A stretch of 64,000 bases of DNA from Chryseobacterium fluminis. Lineage in GTDB: Bacteria > Bacteroidota > Bacteroidia > Flavobacteriales > Weeksellaceae. The stretch is from assembly GCF_026314945.1 (NCBI RefSeq), contig NZ_CP111121.1, forward strand, positions 992,001-1,056,000, in the 5' to 3' direction. Position numbers and translations under genes: made by a program. Below the pieces are notes generated by a model, which saw nothing but the letters and a program-made list of their open reading frames with translations, was not told the DNA's origin and did not search any database. Shown here piece by piece: positions 50,881 to 60,003 of the stretch (positions within the stretch are counted from its first letter, which is position 1; each line of letters begins with the position of its first letter).

Positions 50881-51801
50881 TTAAACTCCCAATTTCTGAA
50901 TTTCTCCAATCTCCTCAAAGAGATTCAGCATATCAAAGCCTTCAGATTTTTTAGCTGGTTCCTGTTTAGAATCCTCTGTTTTTTCCTGAACCTTTTCTAT
51001 GATCTCAGGATCTGTCTGCTGCTTTACCTCTTTCGTTTTTTCGAGGTCGTAAAGATAAAGTTTGTTGGCCTTGATTTCAAAATATGCAAGGGTGTTTTTA
51101 TCCACAATCTGTGCATCAGGGTCTGCAAAAACTTTTACCATTTCTTTTTCAGGGATATATTTTAAAATCGAGTTGCCCGTAATAACCAAAACAAATTCAT
51201 TCTCCCTTCTGAAACGTTTTCCGTTTTCTATCGGCGACTCAAATAATTTTTCAAATTTAAAATTATAAACTCTGATTTGTTTTTTCGTTAAAATGTAAAC
51301 TTTATTTTCAAAAACCAAAAGATCTGTCAGGTCTTCAAAACTCCCGTCAAACGGATAAGAATTGATAATCGTTTCATTTCTGAAATTATACTGAATCAGG
51401 CGTTTTGTACTGTCATCGAGCAGCCAAAGCTGCTGAAGATCTTCAGCATAAGCCATTTTTATAAAACCGAATTTCTGCCTGAAGTCAACCCTCTGAATTT
51501 CATTCATATTATGATCTACAAATTTCATTTCCTGGGCATTTTCAGAAAACAGAGGAACACTCAGAGGATTCTGAACCGTCTGAATTTTAAAAGGTACTGT
51601 TACCATCAGCTTTCCGATCTGCCTTCCTAAAGAATCATATTTTGTAAAACTGAAGTCTTTGTTCCTGTAGATGTAGAGGTTTCCGTAATCGTCAGCAAGC
51701 ATATCGCGTACTTCCTTCAGCTTTAATGTGTCCAGGGGAAGGGTTTTCTGTGCAGAAAATGTACAGAAAATAAATAACAGTATTAAATGGAGTACCTTCA
51801 A
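50881..51801 (-). CDS. Secreted propeller-like protein of unknown function
   Basis: About 306 residues from a TTG start at 51801, which gives a clean signal peptide (MKVLHLILLFIFCTFSAQ if TTG is read as Met); ATG 51843 is the alternative with 14 extra residues. The body has repeated beta-rich units (LADDYGNLYIYRNKDFSFTK, LQQLWLLDDSTKRLIQY, LVFENKVYILTKKQIRVYNF), as in NHL or WD-like propellers. The C-terminal ~50 residues are Lys/Glu/Gln-rich. It lies just upstream of the kinase gene on the same strand. I know no named family for it. Confidence 0.75.
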   Translation of the reverse strand: MKVLHLILLFIFCTFSAQKTLPLDTLKLKEVRDMLADDYGNLYIYRNKDFSFTKYDSLGRQIGKLMVTVPFKIQTVQNPLSVPLFSENAQEMKFVDHNMNEIQRVDFRQKFGFIKMAYAEDLQQLWLLDDSTKRLIQYNFRNETIINSYPFDGSFEDLTDLLVFENKVYILTKKQIRVYNFKFEKLFESPIENGKRFRRENEFVLVITGNSILKYIPEKEMVKVFADPDAQIVDKNTLAYFEIKANKLYLYDLEKTKEVKQQTDPEIIEKVQEKTEDSKQEPAKKSEGFDMLNLFEEIGEIQKLGV

Positions 51802-51888
51802 ATTTTGTTTTTCGGGATCGATTATCAAAAACGTTTGCAGCAATTTACATACTTTTATTGAAATACGATCTCCTTTTTTAGATGATCA

Positions 51889-52914
51889 TTATTTTATTGC
51901 GACCTCGTATATTTTCGGCCATTTTTTTCCTGTAATCAACATATCCTCTCCTTTAAAAGCAATTCCGTTCAGGACATGTTCCGGATCTCCCTGATCGTTG
52001 TCAGCGGTAATTTTTGCAAAATCGAATTTGCCCACTACCTCACCGGTTTCCGGTTTAATTTTAAGAATAACCGGCTGATGCCAGACATTGGAGTAGATAA
52101 AGCCGTTGTGATATTCCAGTTCATTCAGCTGGCTGTAGGTCTCTGTATTTCCGGCTACGGAAACTGTTCTGATCACTTTTGAAGGGTCGTTTACATCCAG
52201 ATAATAAAGATGGTTTGAGCCATCGGTGGCAACCAGGTTTTTACCGTCACAGGTTAAGCCCCAGCCTTCACCCATTGCATTGGGCAAAGGAAACTGAGCT
52301 ATTTTTTTTAATGAATTTTTATCGTAAATAAAACCAATTTTGCTTCTGTAGGTCAGTTGGTAGATTTTATCGCCTGCAATCGCACATCCTTCAGAAAATA
52401 TTTCGGCAGGCTGCTTCTCTGTCATTATGGGCGTAGTACTTCCCAGCGTATATTTTATCAATTGAGAAGCGCCGTCCAGACCATCGCTTTCATACACCAT
52501 ATTGCCTTCCATCAGGAATCCTTCTACGAAATTATCGGAGTCGTGCGGATATTCTGCAAGCACATCATATGCCATCTGTTTCTCGGGATTTTTTGCAAAA
52601 ACATTAATAGTGGCATCCTGATGCAGGGTTTCTCCGCTGTTGGTTTTAATGATAAAAGTAACTTCATTGTCTCCCAGGGCAAAAAACTTAGGATCAACCG
52701 TTAAGCCTGATGTTTCCTTATCTCCAAAACTGATAGAGATACTTTCTGCGTTGTCGGTAACTTCTTTCGGAAGGTTAAGCGGATCTCCTAAGTGGTATCC
52801 CTTATCTTCCATGGAAATATTGTAGTTGTTCAGGGTATCAAGCAGTTTTTTATCGTTATTACAGGAGATCAGTAATACCACCGCCATCAAACCTGAGATT
52901 ATATTTTTTCTCAT
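51889..52914 (-). CDS. Glutaminyl-peptide cyclotransferase lipoprotein, copy 1
   Basis: 341 residues with a lipobox (VVLLISC, Cys 18). An N-terminal ~110-residue beta-rich part (ESISISFGDKETSGLTVDPK, DATINVFAKNPE) precedes a glutamine cyclotransferase-type five-bladed propeller (PF05096). The family pattern is visible: EYPHDSDNFVEGFLMEGNMV, YESDGLDGASQLIKYTLG, GEGWGLTCDGKNLVATDGS, LNELEYHNGFIYSNVW and EHVLNGIAFKGEDMLITGK. The enzyme turns N-terminal Gln into pyroglutamate on exported peptides or proteins, which many T9SS-exported flavobacterial proteins carry. A close copy lies directly upstream. Confidence 0.92.
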   Translation of the reverse strand: MRKNIISGLMAVVLLISCNNDKKLLDTLNNYNISMEDKGYHLGDPLNLPKEVTDNAESISISFGDKETSGLTVDPKFFALGDNEVTFIIKTNSGETLHQDATINVFAKNPEKQMAYDVLAEYPHDSDNFVEGFLMEGNMVYESDGLDGASQLIKYTLGSTTPIMTEKQPAEIFSEGCAIAGDKIYQLTYRSKIGFIYDKNSLKKIAQFPLPNAMGEGWGLTCDGKNLVATDGSNHLYYLDVNDPSKVIRTVSVAGNTETYSQLNELEYHNGFIYSNVWHQPVILKIKPETGEVVGKFDFAKITADNDQGDPEHVLNGIAFKGEDMLITGKKWPKIYEVAIK

Positions 52915-52930
52915 TGATTTAAATAATTTT

Positions 52931-52963
52931 CAAAAATACTAAAATTTATTCCGTTCCATCAAA
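52931..52963 (-). promoter_or_regulatory. Promoter of cyclotransferase copy 1
   Basis: On the minus strand TATTTTTG (52931-52938) is the -7 box, with TTTTG at 52960-52963 spaced 21 bases upstream. The copy at 54045 has the same TATTTTTG box. Confidence 0.5.
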
Positions 52964-52965
52964 AA

Positions 52966-52988
52966 ATAGCGCCCCTCCGGAACGCTAT
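52966..52988 (-). terminator. Terminator of cyclotransferase copy 2
   Basis: ATAGCG and CGCTAT form a 6-bp stem with an 11-base loop; the minus strand continues TTTTTTGATGG. It overlaps the -33 region of the next gene. Confidence 0.6.
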
Positions 52989-53022
52989 CGTTATTTTAAT
53001 TTAACCTTTAAAATAAGTCTTA

Positions 53023-54045
53023 TTATTTAATGGCTACTTCATAAATCTTAGACCAGTTTTTACCTGTGACCAGCATATTGTCACCTTTAAAAGCAATTCC
53101 GTTCAGGACGTCATCACTTCCTTTGGTATTTTGTTTTGCAATATCTGTAAAATCAAAAGTCCCCACTACCTCTCCTGTGGCAGGGTTGATTTTCAGGACA
53201 ACCGGTTTCTGCCATACATTGGCATAAATAAACCCATTGTAATATTCCAGCTCGTTTAACTGATCATAAGCCTGGTTACTTCCTGCGACTGCAATATATT
53301 TAATTAATTTTGAAGGGTTGTTTACATCCAGAAAGTACAGCAGTTTACTTCCGTCCGATGCAATAAGGTTTTTTCCGTCATATGTTAAACCCCAGCCTTC
53401 TCCCAGTACATTAGGATAAGCAAATTCAGATAAAAGCTTTAATGAAGTTTTATCGTAGATGTATCCTTTTTTGCTCTGCCAGGTCAACTGATATACTTTA
53501 TCACCGACTATAGTACTTCCTTCAGAAAAATCCTCCTGTGCCTGTTTTGTTGAAGCCAGAGGAGTCGTCGTTCCCAGGGTATATTTTAAGATCTGGGAAG
53601 AACCGTTCTGTCCGTCACTTTCATAAATGGTATTTCCTTCGATCTGAAACCCCTGGACAAAGTTCTTTGGATCATGAGGATATTCGGCAACGATTTCATA
53701 ATTGATTTTCTGTTCAGGATTTTTCGCAAAAACGTTGATGGTAGCATCCTGATTCAGGGTTTCTCCTCCTTTTGTTCTGATATTGAAAGTCACAGCATTG
53801 TCTCCCAGGGTGAAAAATCTCGGATCAATGGTTAAATCTGACGTTTCTTTATCTCCAAAGCTTATTGAAATACTTTCTGCATTGTCTGTAACATCTTTAG
53901 GGATATTCAGTTTATCCCCAAAATGATATCCTTTCGTTTCCATTGAACTGTTAAATTCATTCAGTGTATTCAGGATTTTTTCATCCTTATTACAAGACGC
54001 TAACAGTATGAGGGCAGCAAAACCTGCTATAATATTTTTTTTCAT
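53023..54045 (-). CDS. Glutaminyl-peptide cyclotransferase lipoprotein, copy 2
   Basis: 340 residues from the Met at 54045 (MKKNIIAGFAALILLASCNK, lipobox Cys 18); the frame upstream to 54078 is ahead of the -7 box. It shares the whole layout with copy 1 (for example GDKETSDLTIDPRFFTLGD, EYPHDPKNFVQGFQIEGN, GEGWGLTYDGKNLIASDGS, VLNGIAFKGDNMLVTGKNW), and the stretches compared agree in most residues, with changes spread over both domains. This is a tandem duplication, with each copy keeping its own promoter and lipobox. Which of the two does the housekeeping pyroglutamate formation is unknown. Confidence 0.92.
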   Translation of the reverse strand: MKKNIIAGFAALILLASCNKDEKILNTLNEFNSSMETKGYHFGDKLNIPKDVTDNAESISISFGDKETSDLTIDPRFFTLGDNAVTFNIRTKGGETLNQDATINVFAKNPEQKINYEIVAEYPHDPKNFVQGFQIEGNTIYESDGQNGSSQILKYTLGTTTPLASTKQAQEDFSEGSTIVGDKVYQLTWQSKKGYIYDKTSLKLLSEFAYPNVLGEGWGLTYDGKNLIASDGSKLLYFLDVNNPSKLIKYIAVAGSNQAYDQLNELEYYNGFIYANVWQKPVVLKINPATGEVVGTFDFTDIAKQNTKGSDDVLNGIAFKGDNMLVTGKNWSKIYEVAIK

Positions 54046-54066
54046 TGAATTTCTGAAATATTTCCC

Positions 54067-54074
54067 CAAAAATA
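54067..54074 (-). promoter_or_regulatory. -7 promoter box of cyclotransferase copy 2
   Basis: The minus strand reads TATTTTTG, 21 bases before the start at 54045, the same box as in front of copy 1. Confidence 0.45.
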
Positions 54075-54311
54075 GCAAAATTTATTCCTATTTTCTAATT
54101 TCCATCTACAGATTAACCGAATGGTAACCTATAAGCATCGTTATCCTGCCTCTTTGATTTCACAATTTGCGATCCTGCAATTTTATTTCCCGGCAGACAG
54201 TGCTTTTTATTGTCAATCCTTCTCACTGTTGATGAACATCAACACATTGAAGATTCTTTAAAATTATTTTTTTTTTAAGGTTATAAATAACTGTTACAAG
54301 CTTAGGCGAAA

Positions 54312-55925
54312 TCAGCTGTGTGAAAATCCTGTAATTTTAGCCTCGTCAAAATCCAGCTGCATTTCTATGGTTCTCATCACATGATCATCAAATACTTTCT
54401 CACGTTTTAAACGGTGAAGTTCATTTCTCTGTGCCTGAATTACCTGTCTTAGGACGTCTTTATTTTCATTCATCGCAGAAACATAATCACCTGTGGAAGC
54501 CATACACTGCGCCTTATCTGCCATCATCATCATTTCGTTTTCCAGCTTATGCTTCTGGTGTTTTACCAGGCTGTTTTTCTCTGCAAGGTCTGAAAAGTCA
54601 TTGTCTAACTTCTGAAGGGCTGTTTCTTTTAGTTTTCTCATTAAAATAACCTCCTGTTTTTCTTCAGGCAACTCACTTCCTGCATCCTTTATTTTTAATA
54701 TTTTAAGGATGGGTGCCAGGAGCAGCCCCTGTCCCACGAGGGTGATCAAAATAATCACAAAGGTTACGAATAAAATAATATTACGGTGCGGAAACGCCTC
54801 TCCGTTGGGCAGAAATGCAGGTATCGATAAGGCCGCCGCCAGGGAAACCACGCCGCGCATGGCCGCAAAGCTTATGATAAACGGTTCCCGCCAATCCGGT
54901 TTAGGGACTTTGAGCCGTAGTTCTCGGGAACATATTCTCGGGAAATACATTAAGGCATAACTGTACAGAATCCTGGTGAAGATAATGGCTCCGCCAATAA
55001 CAATGCTGTAAAAAATACCTTCTGAAATGGTATAGTCTTTCATGGCCGCTACGACAACAGGCAATTCCAGCCCGATAAGGATAAAAATAATAGTATTCAT
55101 CAGGAAAATAAGAACGCTCCATACATTCCCGGACTGAATTCTTGACGTGTGACTCAGGTAACAATGGGAATTGTATGACATCAGCAGACCTCCTGCAACT
55201 ACCGCTAATACGCCCGAGAAATGGAAATGTTCTGCCCCGACATACATGATGTAGGGAACAATGAGGGTGATAATGGTATCGATATTTGAATTTGTAGGGA
55301 TTTTTCTCAGTAAAGCGCCAAAGAGAAATCCTGCTCCCACGCCTACTGCTATTCCTCCGATTGCCATCATAAAGAAGTCCTGAACGGCTTCCCTGAATAT
55401 AAACTGTCCTGAAATCACAGCGGCCAGGGCAAATTTAAAGACAATTAAACTCGATGCATCATTGATGAGGCTTTCTCCTTCCAGAATACTTGTTATTTTC
55501 TTCGGAATCTTCATATTCCTTAATACCGAAGTTGCTGCTACGGCATCTGGTGGAGAATTAACACCTCCCAAAAGAAATCCCATGGCCACAGTGAGCCCCG
55601 GAATGAGGGATGAAGAAAGATAAGCGACCACTATCGAAGTAAGGAACACCAATCCGAAAGCCATTGAGAAGATCTGCTTTCTCCATTTGTGAAAATCCTG
55701 CCAGGATGTAAACCAGGCCGCCTCAAAAAGGATGGGCGGAAGGAAAATCAGAAAAACAAGATCAGGTTCTATTTCAATGTGGGGCATTCCCGGGACCAGG
55801 CTGATTAATAATCCTGCAATAACAAGAAAAATAGGGTAAGCCACTTTCAGCTTCTGACCGATCATCACCAATATCATCACAGACAATAACACCGCGATAG
55901 ATATTATAACATAGGTATGGATCAT
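54312..55925 (-). CDS. CPA1-family Na+/H+ antiporter
   Basis: 537 residues. About twelve membrane helices occupy residues ~1-400, and a soluble, partly coiled-coil tail follows (MRKLKETALQKLDNDFSDLA onwards, ending in a DFDEAKIT region). The ion-site motif GGVNSPPDAVAATSVLRNM with the following ILEGESLINDASSLIVF (the Asn-Asp pair of the CPA1 family) is clear, and AMRGVVSLAAALSIP is the conserved later helix. It exchanges Na+ (or K+) for H+ and helps pH and salt balance. A bestrophin-like channel gene lies upstream. Confidence 0.94.
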   Translation of the reverse strand: MIHTYVIISIAVLLSVMILVMIGQKLKVAYPIFLVIAGLLISLVPGMPHIEIEPDLVFLIFLPPILFEAAWFTSWQDFHKWRKQIFSMAFGLVFLTSIVVAYLSSSLIPGLTVAMGFLLGGVNSPPDAVAATSVLRNMKIPKKITSILEGESLINDASSLIVFKFALAAVISGQFIFREAVQDFFMMAIGGIAVGVGAGFLFGALLRKIPTNSNIDTIITLIVPYIMYVGAEHFHFSGVLAVVAGGLLMSYNSHCYLSHTSRIQSGNVWSVLIFLMNTIIFILIGLELPVVVAAMKDYTISEGIFYSIVIGGAIIFTRILYSYALMYFPRICSRELRLKVPKPDWREPFIISFAAMRGVVSLAAALSIPAFLPNGEAFPHRNIILFVTFVIILITLVGQGLLLAPILKILKIKDAGSELPEEKQEVILMRKLKETALQKLDNDFSDLAEKNSLVKHQKHKLENEMMMMADKAQCMASTGDYVSAMNENKDVLRQVIQAQRNELHRLKREKVFDDHVMRTIEMQLDFDEAKITGFSHS

Positions 55926-56074
55926 ATCAATTTTATTTAAAGTTAATTTTATTTTTTACTTCCGAAAAGCATCTTTCCATTGATTTAAAAAGTTGACTGT
56001 TTCACCTGTATTGACCATTCAGCATACTTTTTAATTTAAATAATCATCGGCAGGACAGTCATTTAGGATCAATG

Positions 56075-57079
56075 TTAAAGAACAATATTGTTTTTCGGGA
56101 CGATAGCAGGCGGAAGATTACTTTCATCCAGCATATCCCTCATATCGATCTCAATGGTTCTGCTGATCTGGGTAATCGGGACATCATTCGGGCTTCCTTC
56201 AAATGGATTTACCGACGCTTCACCGACACTGTCCAGGGTATGAAAACACCACGTGACCAAAAGAGAAAACGGGATATTGAACCATAGCGTGAAGCCTTCA
56301 ACGAAGGTTCCGTCCCCTAATTGATCAAACTCTTTCAACAGTCCAAAGGGGACAAAAACGATAAATAACAGCAGAAGATACGTGGTAATGGAAGAAAAGT
56401 TCCTCGGATAAGGAAAGTTTTTGATACGCTCCGCTTTTCCCTGATCATCCGTGAATCTGATCAGCTGCTGATTGATCTGAGTCCATTGAAAATCATTTAT
56501 TTCTCCCTCTGCATAAGCGCGGGATAATGCTTTACTCTGTGCGGCCATCAATTGGGTGGCCCGGTTTTTTTTACCTAAAACATAATGAAGCTCCGTTTCT
56601 GAAAGGTATCTTTTCAGTTCCTCATCCAATGTTGAAAGTCTTTCGGGGATATCATACTTTTTTGCATATTCACCAAACTGTGCCGTCTGCATATTTTCCC
56701 AGGCACGGGGTTCGCGGAGCTGAAACCTGAGTGCCGTGAGCCATGCATAATGACGCAGAAACATTACCTTTACCGCGTCCGGATTCTTTGCAGAAAGAGC
56801 GTCCCTGAGGATGTATCCGAAACTCCTGCTGTCATTGATGATGGCTCCGTAAATCTGGCGTGCTTCCCAGAGGCGGCTGTAGCTTGCATTGTTTTTAAAA
56901 CCTACGATAAACGCTACTGCTGTTCCCATGATAGCAATGGGCTGCCAGGGAAATGACAGAAAGGTATATCCAAAAAAATATAATATCGTCGGAATGCATG
57001 CCAATGCCGTAAGAGACAAGATACTTCTCCTGGTCCAGACTGCAAATTCGCGGGCACCGAATCTTTTTCCTGAGTGCAT
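56075..57079 (-). CDS. Bestrophin-family ion channel (YneE/UPF0187 type)
   Basis: 334 residues. Two membrane segments occur near the start (SILSLTALACIPTILYFFGY, then PWQPIAIMGTAVAFIVGFKN) and another pair near residue 230-280 (ITTYLLLLFIVFVPFGLLKE, TLWFNIPFSLLVTWCFHTLD). NNASYSRLWEARQIYGAIIND matches the family signature RTNxxYxRxWExR, and the C-terminal ASVNPFEGSPNDVPITQISR contains the NPFE motif of bestrophins. It is probably an anion or cation channel in the inner membrane. It is followed by the Na+/H+ antiporter, which may share its role in ion balance. Confidence 0.92.
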   Translation of the reverse strand: MHSGKRFGAREFAVWTRRSILSLTALACIPTILYFFGYTFLSFPWQPIAIMGTAVAFIVGFKNNASYSRLWEARQIYGAIINDSRSFGYILRDALSAKNPDAVKVMFLRHYAWLTALRFQLREPRAWENMQTAQFGEYAKKYDIPERLSTLDEELKRYLSETELHYVLGKKNRATQLMAAQSKALSRAYAEGEINDFQWTQINQQLIRFTDDQGKAERIKNFPYPRNFSSITTYLLLLFIVFVPFGLLKEFDQLGDGTFVEGFTLWFNIPFSLLVTWCFHTLDSVGEASVNPFEGSPNDVPITQISRTIEIDMRDMLDESNLPPAIVPKNNIVL

Positions 57080-57186
57080 ATGTATTTGTGTTTTTAATAT
57101 TAATTTATTGACGCTGTTTTAGAAAGGTTCCTTTTTTATCCTTAACATTATGACTCTGTATCTAATAGTTTCTCATGAAGGTTTTA

Positions 57187-57861
57187 TTAATCTTTCGTGA
57201 ATGGTATCGTATTATAAAATCCGATCTGTATCTGTCCTCTGTTTTTATTCTCCTGAATCTGATTCATATAACCCGCTTCGATCCTCATATTTTTATTGAT
57301 GACATATCCTAAAGCACCATACACCCGGGCTCTGTCGAAGGTCGGACTGTCGAAATTCAGGAAAATCTCATTGTACGCCGAAACATACAGTGTTTTCGGG
57401 AGCAGTTCTTTATTGGTAACAGGAATATGGAGTCCCAGATAATAACGGAACCTCATTCTGAAATCATCCTGTAAAAAACGTTCCTCCAGACGGTATCGGT
57501 GCTGAAGATTAAAACGTCCGAACTTCTGTTTTGTAATAAACTGCTGAAAAATCCTGTGTTCCGTATTCTGGGTTTTTTCACCGTCAACGTATGGCTGACT
57601 TAAGATAAAACCATACCCCAGCAATATATTGTTATTATTTTCCGTGAGATCATAACCGATACCGGTACGAATCAGAAGTTGTTCCAGGTCTCCGGCAGCA
57701 TTGAAATTACGGTACTGAATTTCGTTATGGAAATTTAATTTTTTACTGATTTTATTATTTCCAAAATACATATACCATGCGCCCAAATCACTTTGCTGTG
57801 CAAATGACAATGTCGTTCCCAAACTGAAAGCAACCATGGCCAGAAACTTTAAAACCTTCAT
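57187..57861 (-). CDS. DUF2490 outer-membrane beta-barrel-like protein
   Basis: 224 residues with a signal peptide (MKVLKFLAMVAFSLGTTLSF). DUF2490 pattern: SDLGAWYMYFGNNKISKKLN, then HNEIQYRNFN, QLLIRTGIGYDLTENNNNIL and FNLQHRYRLEERFLQDDFRMR, with alternating beta strands of the kind that form a small outer-membrane barrel. The function is unknown. It lies upstream of the bestrophin gene on the same strand with a 107-base gap. Confidence 0.85.
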   Translation of the reverse strand: MKVLKFLAMVAFSLGTTLSFAQQSDLGAWYMYFGNNKISKKLNFHNEIQYRNFNAAGDLEQLLIRTGIGYDLTENNNNILLGYGFILSQPYVDGEKTQNTEHRIFQQFITKQKFGRFNLQHRYRLEERFLQDDFRMRFRYYLGLHIPVTNKELLPKTLYVSAYNEIFLNFDSPTFDRARVYGALGYVINKNMRIEAGYMNQIQENKNRGQIQIGFYNTIPFTKD

Positions 57862-58021
57862 ATATTCTTTATTTTTAAATTATCATTTTAAATGAACTTC
57901 TAAAAGACATTTATTTTAATTATCACCCATCATTATCTGGACAGTGATTCCTAGACCAATAATAGGTAAAAAAAAGATGGTATAAAAATAATTCTTATCA
58001 GGTCTGTAAAAGGTGTTTTTT

Positions 58022-58417
58022 TTAGAGAGAAGGTATTTTTTCTGTCAGCATCACATGGCCAGAACGGTCAAAATAAGAGCAGGTCATCTCATTCAGATCT
58101 ACTGTCCAGCCTTCTACTCCGCTCTCGGCACAGTCATTACAAAAAGTCATATAATCGGTTCCGCCTTTCTGATGAAGCTGCAGTCGTGAGGTAAATCTGC
58201 TAAGATTGACAACCGTTGACACTATCAGGCGCTCATATTTGGCTCCGGCCATCAATGATGCATCTGCCGCATCAAAATATTCTGTACTGCCGTCTTTTAC
58301 ATATACTGTATAATGAGCAACTCCCCAATTTTTAATAGTCTGAATATAGTGGGGAAAATCAGCACCACTTTTTACTTTTTGGTGCTCTTCTTTAATTTTT
58401 TCAATCGTAAATTTCAT
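58022..58417 (-). CDS. DUF1398 family protein
   Basis: 131 residues, no signal peptide. The stretches KIKEEHQKVKSGADFPHYIQ and LQLHQKGGTDYMTFCNDCAE plus GVEGWTVDLNEMTCSYFDRSG fit the DUF1398 (YbcV-like) family, a small cytoplasmic protein of unknown role that takes phage- and envelope-linked places in other bacteria. TFCNDCAESG gives a Cys pair that might bind metal. It is monocistronic. Confidence 0.82.
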   Translation of the reverse strand: MKFTIEKIKEEHQKVKSGADFPHYIQTIKNWGVAHYTVYVKDGSTEYFDAADASLMAGAKYERLIVSTVVNLSRFTSRLQLHQKGGTDYMTFCNDCAESGVEGWTVDLNEMTCSYFDRSGHVMLTEKIPSL

Positions 58418-58510
58418 TTGTGCTTATTTTTTATATGAGTATATGCAGCTCCCTGCCTGGCTGTTTTCTTGAGATTTAAAATTTCCGGAATGCCAATATG
58501 TATTGTAAAT

Positions 58511-58540
58511 AAAACCCGGCACATGATGATGCCGGTTTTT
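58511..58540 (-). terminator. Terminator of the small-protein gene run
   Basis: AAAACC-CGGCA and TGCCGGTTTT pair with one bulged base and an 8-base loop; the minus strand continues TTTATTTACAA. It lies 23 bases past the stop at 58564. Confidence 0.75.
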
Positions 58541-58563
58541 ATATTTTGATATACAATATGATT

Positions 58564-59013
58564 TTAAGAATCTTGCTGCATTTTTGCAGGATCATCATAG
58601 TTGACCATCCAGTTGATACCGAATTTATCGGTAAACATTCCGAAATAAGCACCCCAGAACGTATCTGCCATTGGCATGGTTACCTGTCCTCCGGCAGAAA
58701 GTCCGTTGAACAACCGGTCTGCCTCATCTTTGGATTCGGCATTGATCGAAACTGAGAAATTATTTCCGGTTTTCAGCTGAGATCCCCATTCACCGCCTGC
58801 ATCACTCCCCATTAAAGTGGTTTCTTGGGAAATAGGCAAAGAGACATGCATAATTTTGTCTTTGTCTTCTTCTTTAGCTTCCTGGCCTTCTGCAGGAGGC
58901 ATCTCGCCAAAAGTTCCGATATATTGGTACTCTTTTCCGAATGCGGATTTATAAAAATCAAATGCTTCCTTACAATTTCCGTCGAATGTTAAATAAACGT
59001 TTACTGTTGCCAT
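58564..59013 (-). CDS. VOC-family PhnB-like protein
   Basis: 149 residues. The pattern VNVYLTFDGNCKEAFDFYKS, then MGSDAGGEWGSQLKTGNNFS and ADTFWGAYFGMFTDKFGINW is that of the PhnB/YjdN group of the vicinal-oxygen-chelate (glyoxalase) fold. The family holds metal-dependent enzymes and antibiotic-binding proteins, but PhnB-like members have no firm function. It is the last gene of a six-gene run on the minus strand. Confidence 0.9.
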   Translation of the reverse strand: MATVNVYLTFDGNCKEAFDFYKSAFGKEYQYIGTFGEMPPAEGQEAKEEDKDKIMHVSLPISQETTLMGSDAGGEWGSQLKTGNNFSVSINAESKDEADRLFNGLSAGGQVTMPMADTFWGAYFGMFTDKFGINWMVNYDDPAKMQQDS

Positions 59014-59071
59014 AATGTGTTTCTTTTTGTTGTTATAATTTTAGTTGATCATTTAATTGTTACAGCCGGAT

Positions 59072-59614
59072 CTAATTTTCCGATAGATTTTTAAGTCGTG
59101 TAAGTCCTTCCTGATAATCTTTTCCGATCGCCTCTTCCATATTCATCATGAGTTTCATGATGGTAAAAGGATAAGGAATTACAGACGTAAATCCCCAGGT
59201 CGCTTTTGTACGGTTTCCCTCAGAGACTAAGATCACGTATGCCTGTGCTTCACTTTTATAAGGGGTTAAAAAAACGATATCCGTATCGATTCTTTTATGG
59301 GCGGCATCTACTTTTTTCACTTCCTGACAGCCTTGTCCTGCTTCTTCTTTGGTACTGCTCCAGCATACCTTTTCGCCGGGCTGTCCCGGTGTTCCGGTCC
59401 AGTCTTTTTTCATACCCGGATCCAGGTCATTCCAGGGACTCCACCGGTCCATCGCTTTCAGTGTATTGGTATGTTGCCATACTTTATCGATGGGCGCGTC
59501 AATGATGATTGATTTCTCATACTTACAGTCACCCGGAATCAGAGCTGCCGCAACCATCCAGAATATCAGGATGGAAGCAAGAACGATAACAATCCTTTTT
59601 AAATTTTTTTTCAT
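59072..59614 (-). CDS. SRPBCC-family (polyketide cyclase-like) membrane-anchored protein
   Basis: 180 residues. One membrane anchor (RIVIVLASILIFWMVAAALI) is followed by a START/SRPBCC domain: KYEKSIIIDAPIDKVWQHTN, AMDRWSPWNDLDPGMKKDW and TKATWGFTSVIPYPFTIMKL, which form the usual hydrophobic ligand pocket. The C-terminal helix (GKDYQEGLTRLKNLSEN) is typical. The ligand is unknown. It lies between two VOC-type genes with short gaps. Confidence 0.88.
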   Translation of the reverse strand: MKKNLKRIVIVLASILIFWMVAAALIPGDCKYEKSIIIDAPIDKVWQHTNTLKAMDRWSPWNDLDPGMKKDWTGTPGQPGEKVCWSSTKEEAGQGCQEVKKVDAAHKRIDTDIVFLTPYKSEAQAYVILVSEGNRTKATWGFTSVIPYPFTIMKLMMNMEEAIGKDYQEGLTRLKNLSEN

Positions 59615-59631
59615 CTTTGAACGTTTTTACA

Positions 59632-60003
59632 TTATCTGTGCTGATCGATAAGGATCATATTGCCATCAGGATCTTTGAGGTAAATATGTGCCGGGCCGGA
59701 AGTGGTTTCATCGGCTTCTTTATCTAATGTTACCCCTTCATTCTTTAAATGCTTCTGAATATCGCGGACGTCATCAAAAGATTCCAGATTCTGCGCATTC
59801 TGATCCCAGCCGGGATTGAAGGTAAGCATATTTCCGTCAAACATAGCCTGAAAAAGACCAATGATATGATCTTCATTTTTCATAATCAGATAATTGAGTT
59901 CGGGGCTTCCGCCCATTTCGGTGAAACCTAGTTTTTCATAGAAATCCTTTGATTTATTCAGATCTTTAACACTTAAACTGATTGAAAATGCTCCTAATTT
60001 CAT
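59632..60003 (-). CDS. VOC-family glyoxalase-like protein
   Basis: 123 residues. A single VOC unit: FSISLSVKDLNKSKDFYEKL at the start, LNYLIMKNEDHIIGLFQAMF in the middle, and GPAHIYLKDPDGNMILIDQH at the end, the last with the metal-site Glu position taken by Leu/Ile. It may bind a metal and a small molecule. Its start overlaps the stop of the upstream membrane protein by four bases, so translation is coupled. Confidence 0.9.
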   Translation of the reverse strand: MKLGAFSISLSVKDLNKSKDFYEKLGFTEMGGSPELNYLIMKNEDHIIGLFQAMFDGNMLTFNPGWDQNAQNLESFDDVRDIQKHLKNEGVTLDKEADETTSGPAHIYLKDPDGNMILIDQHR

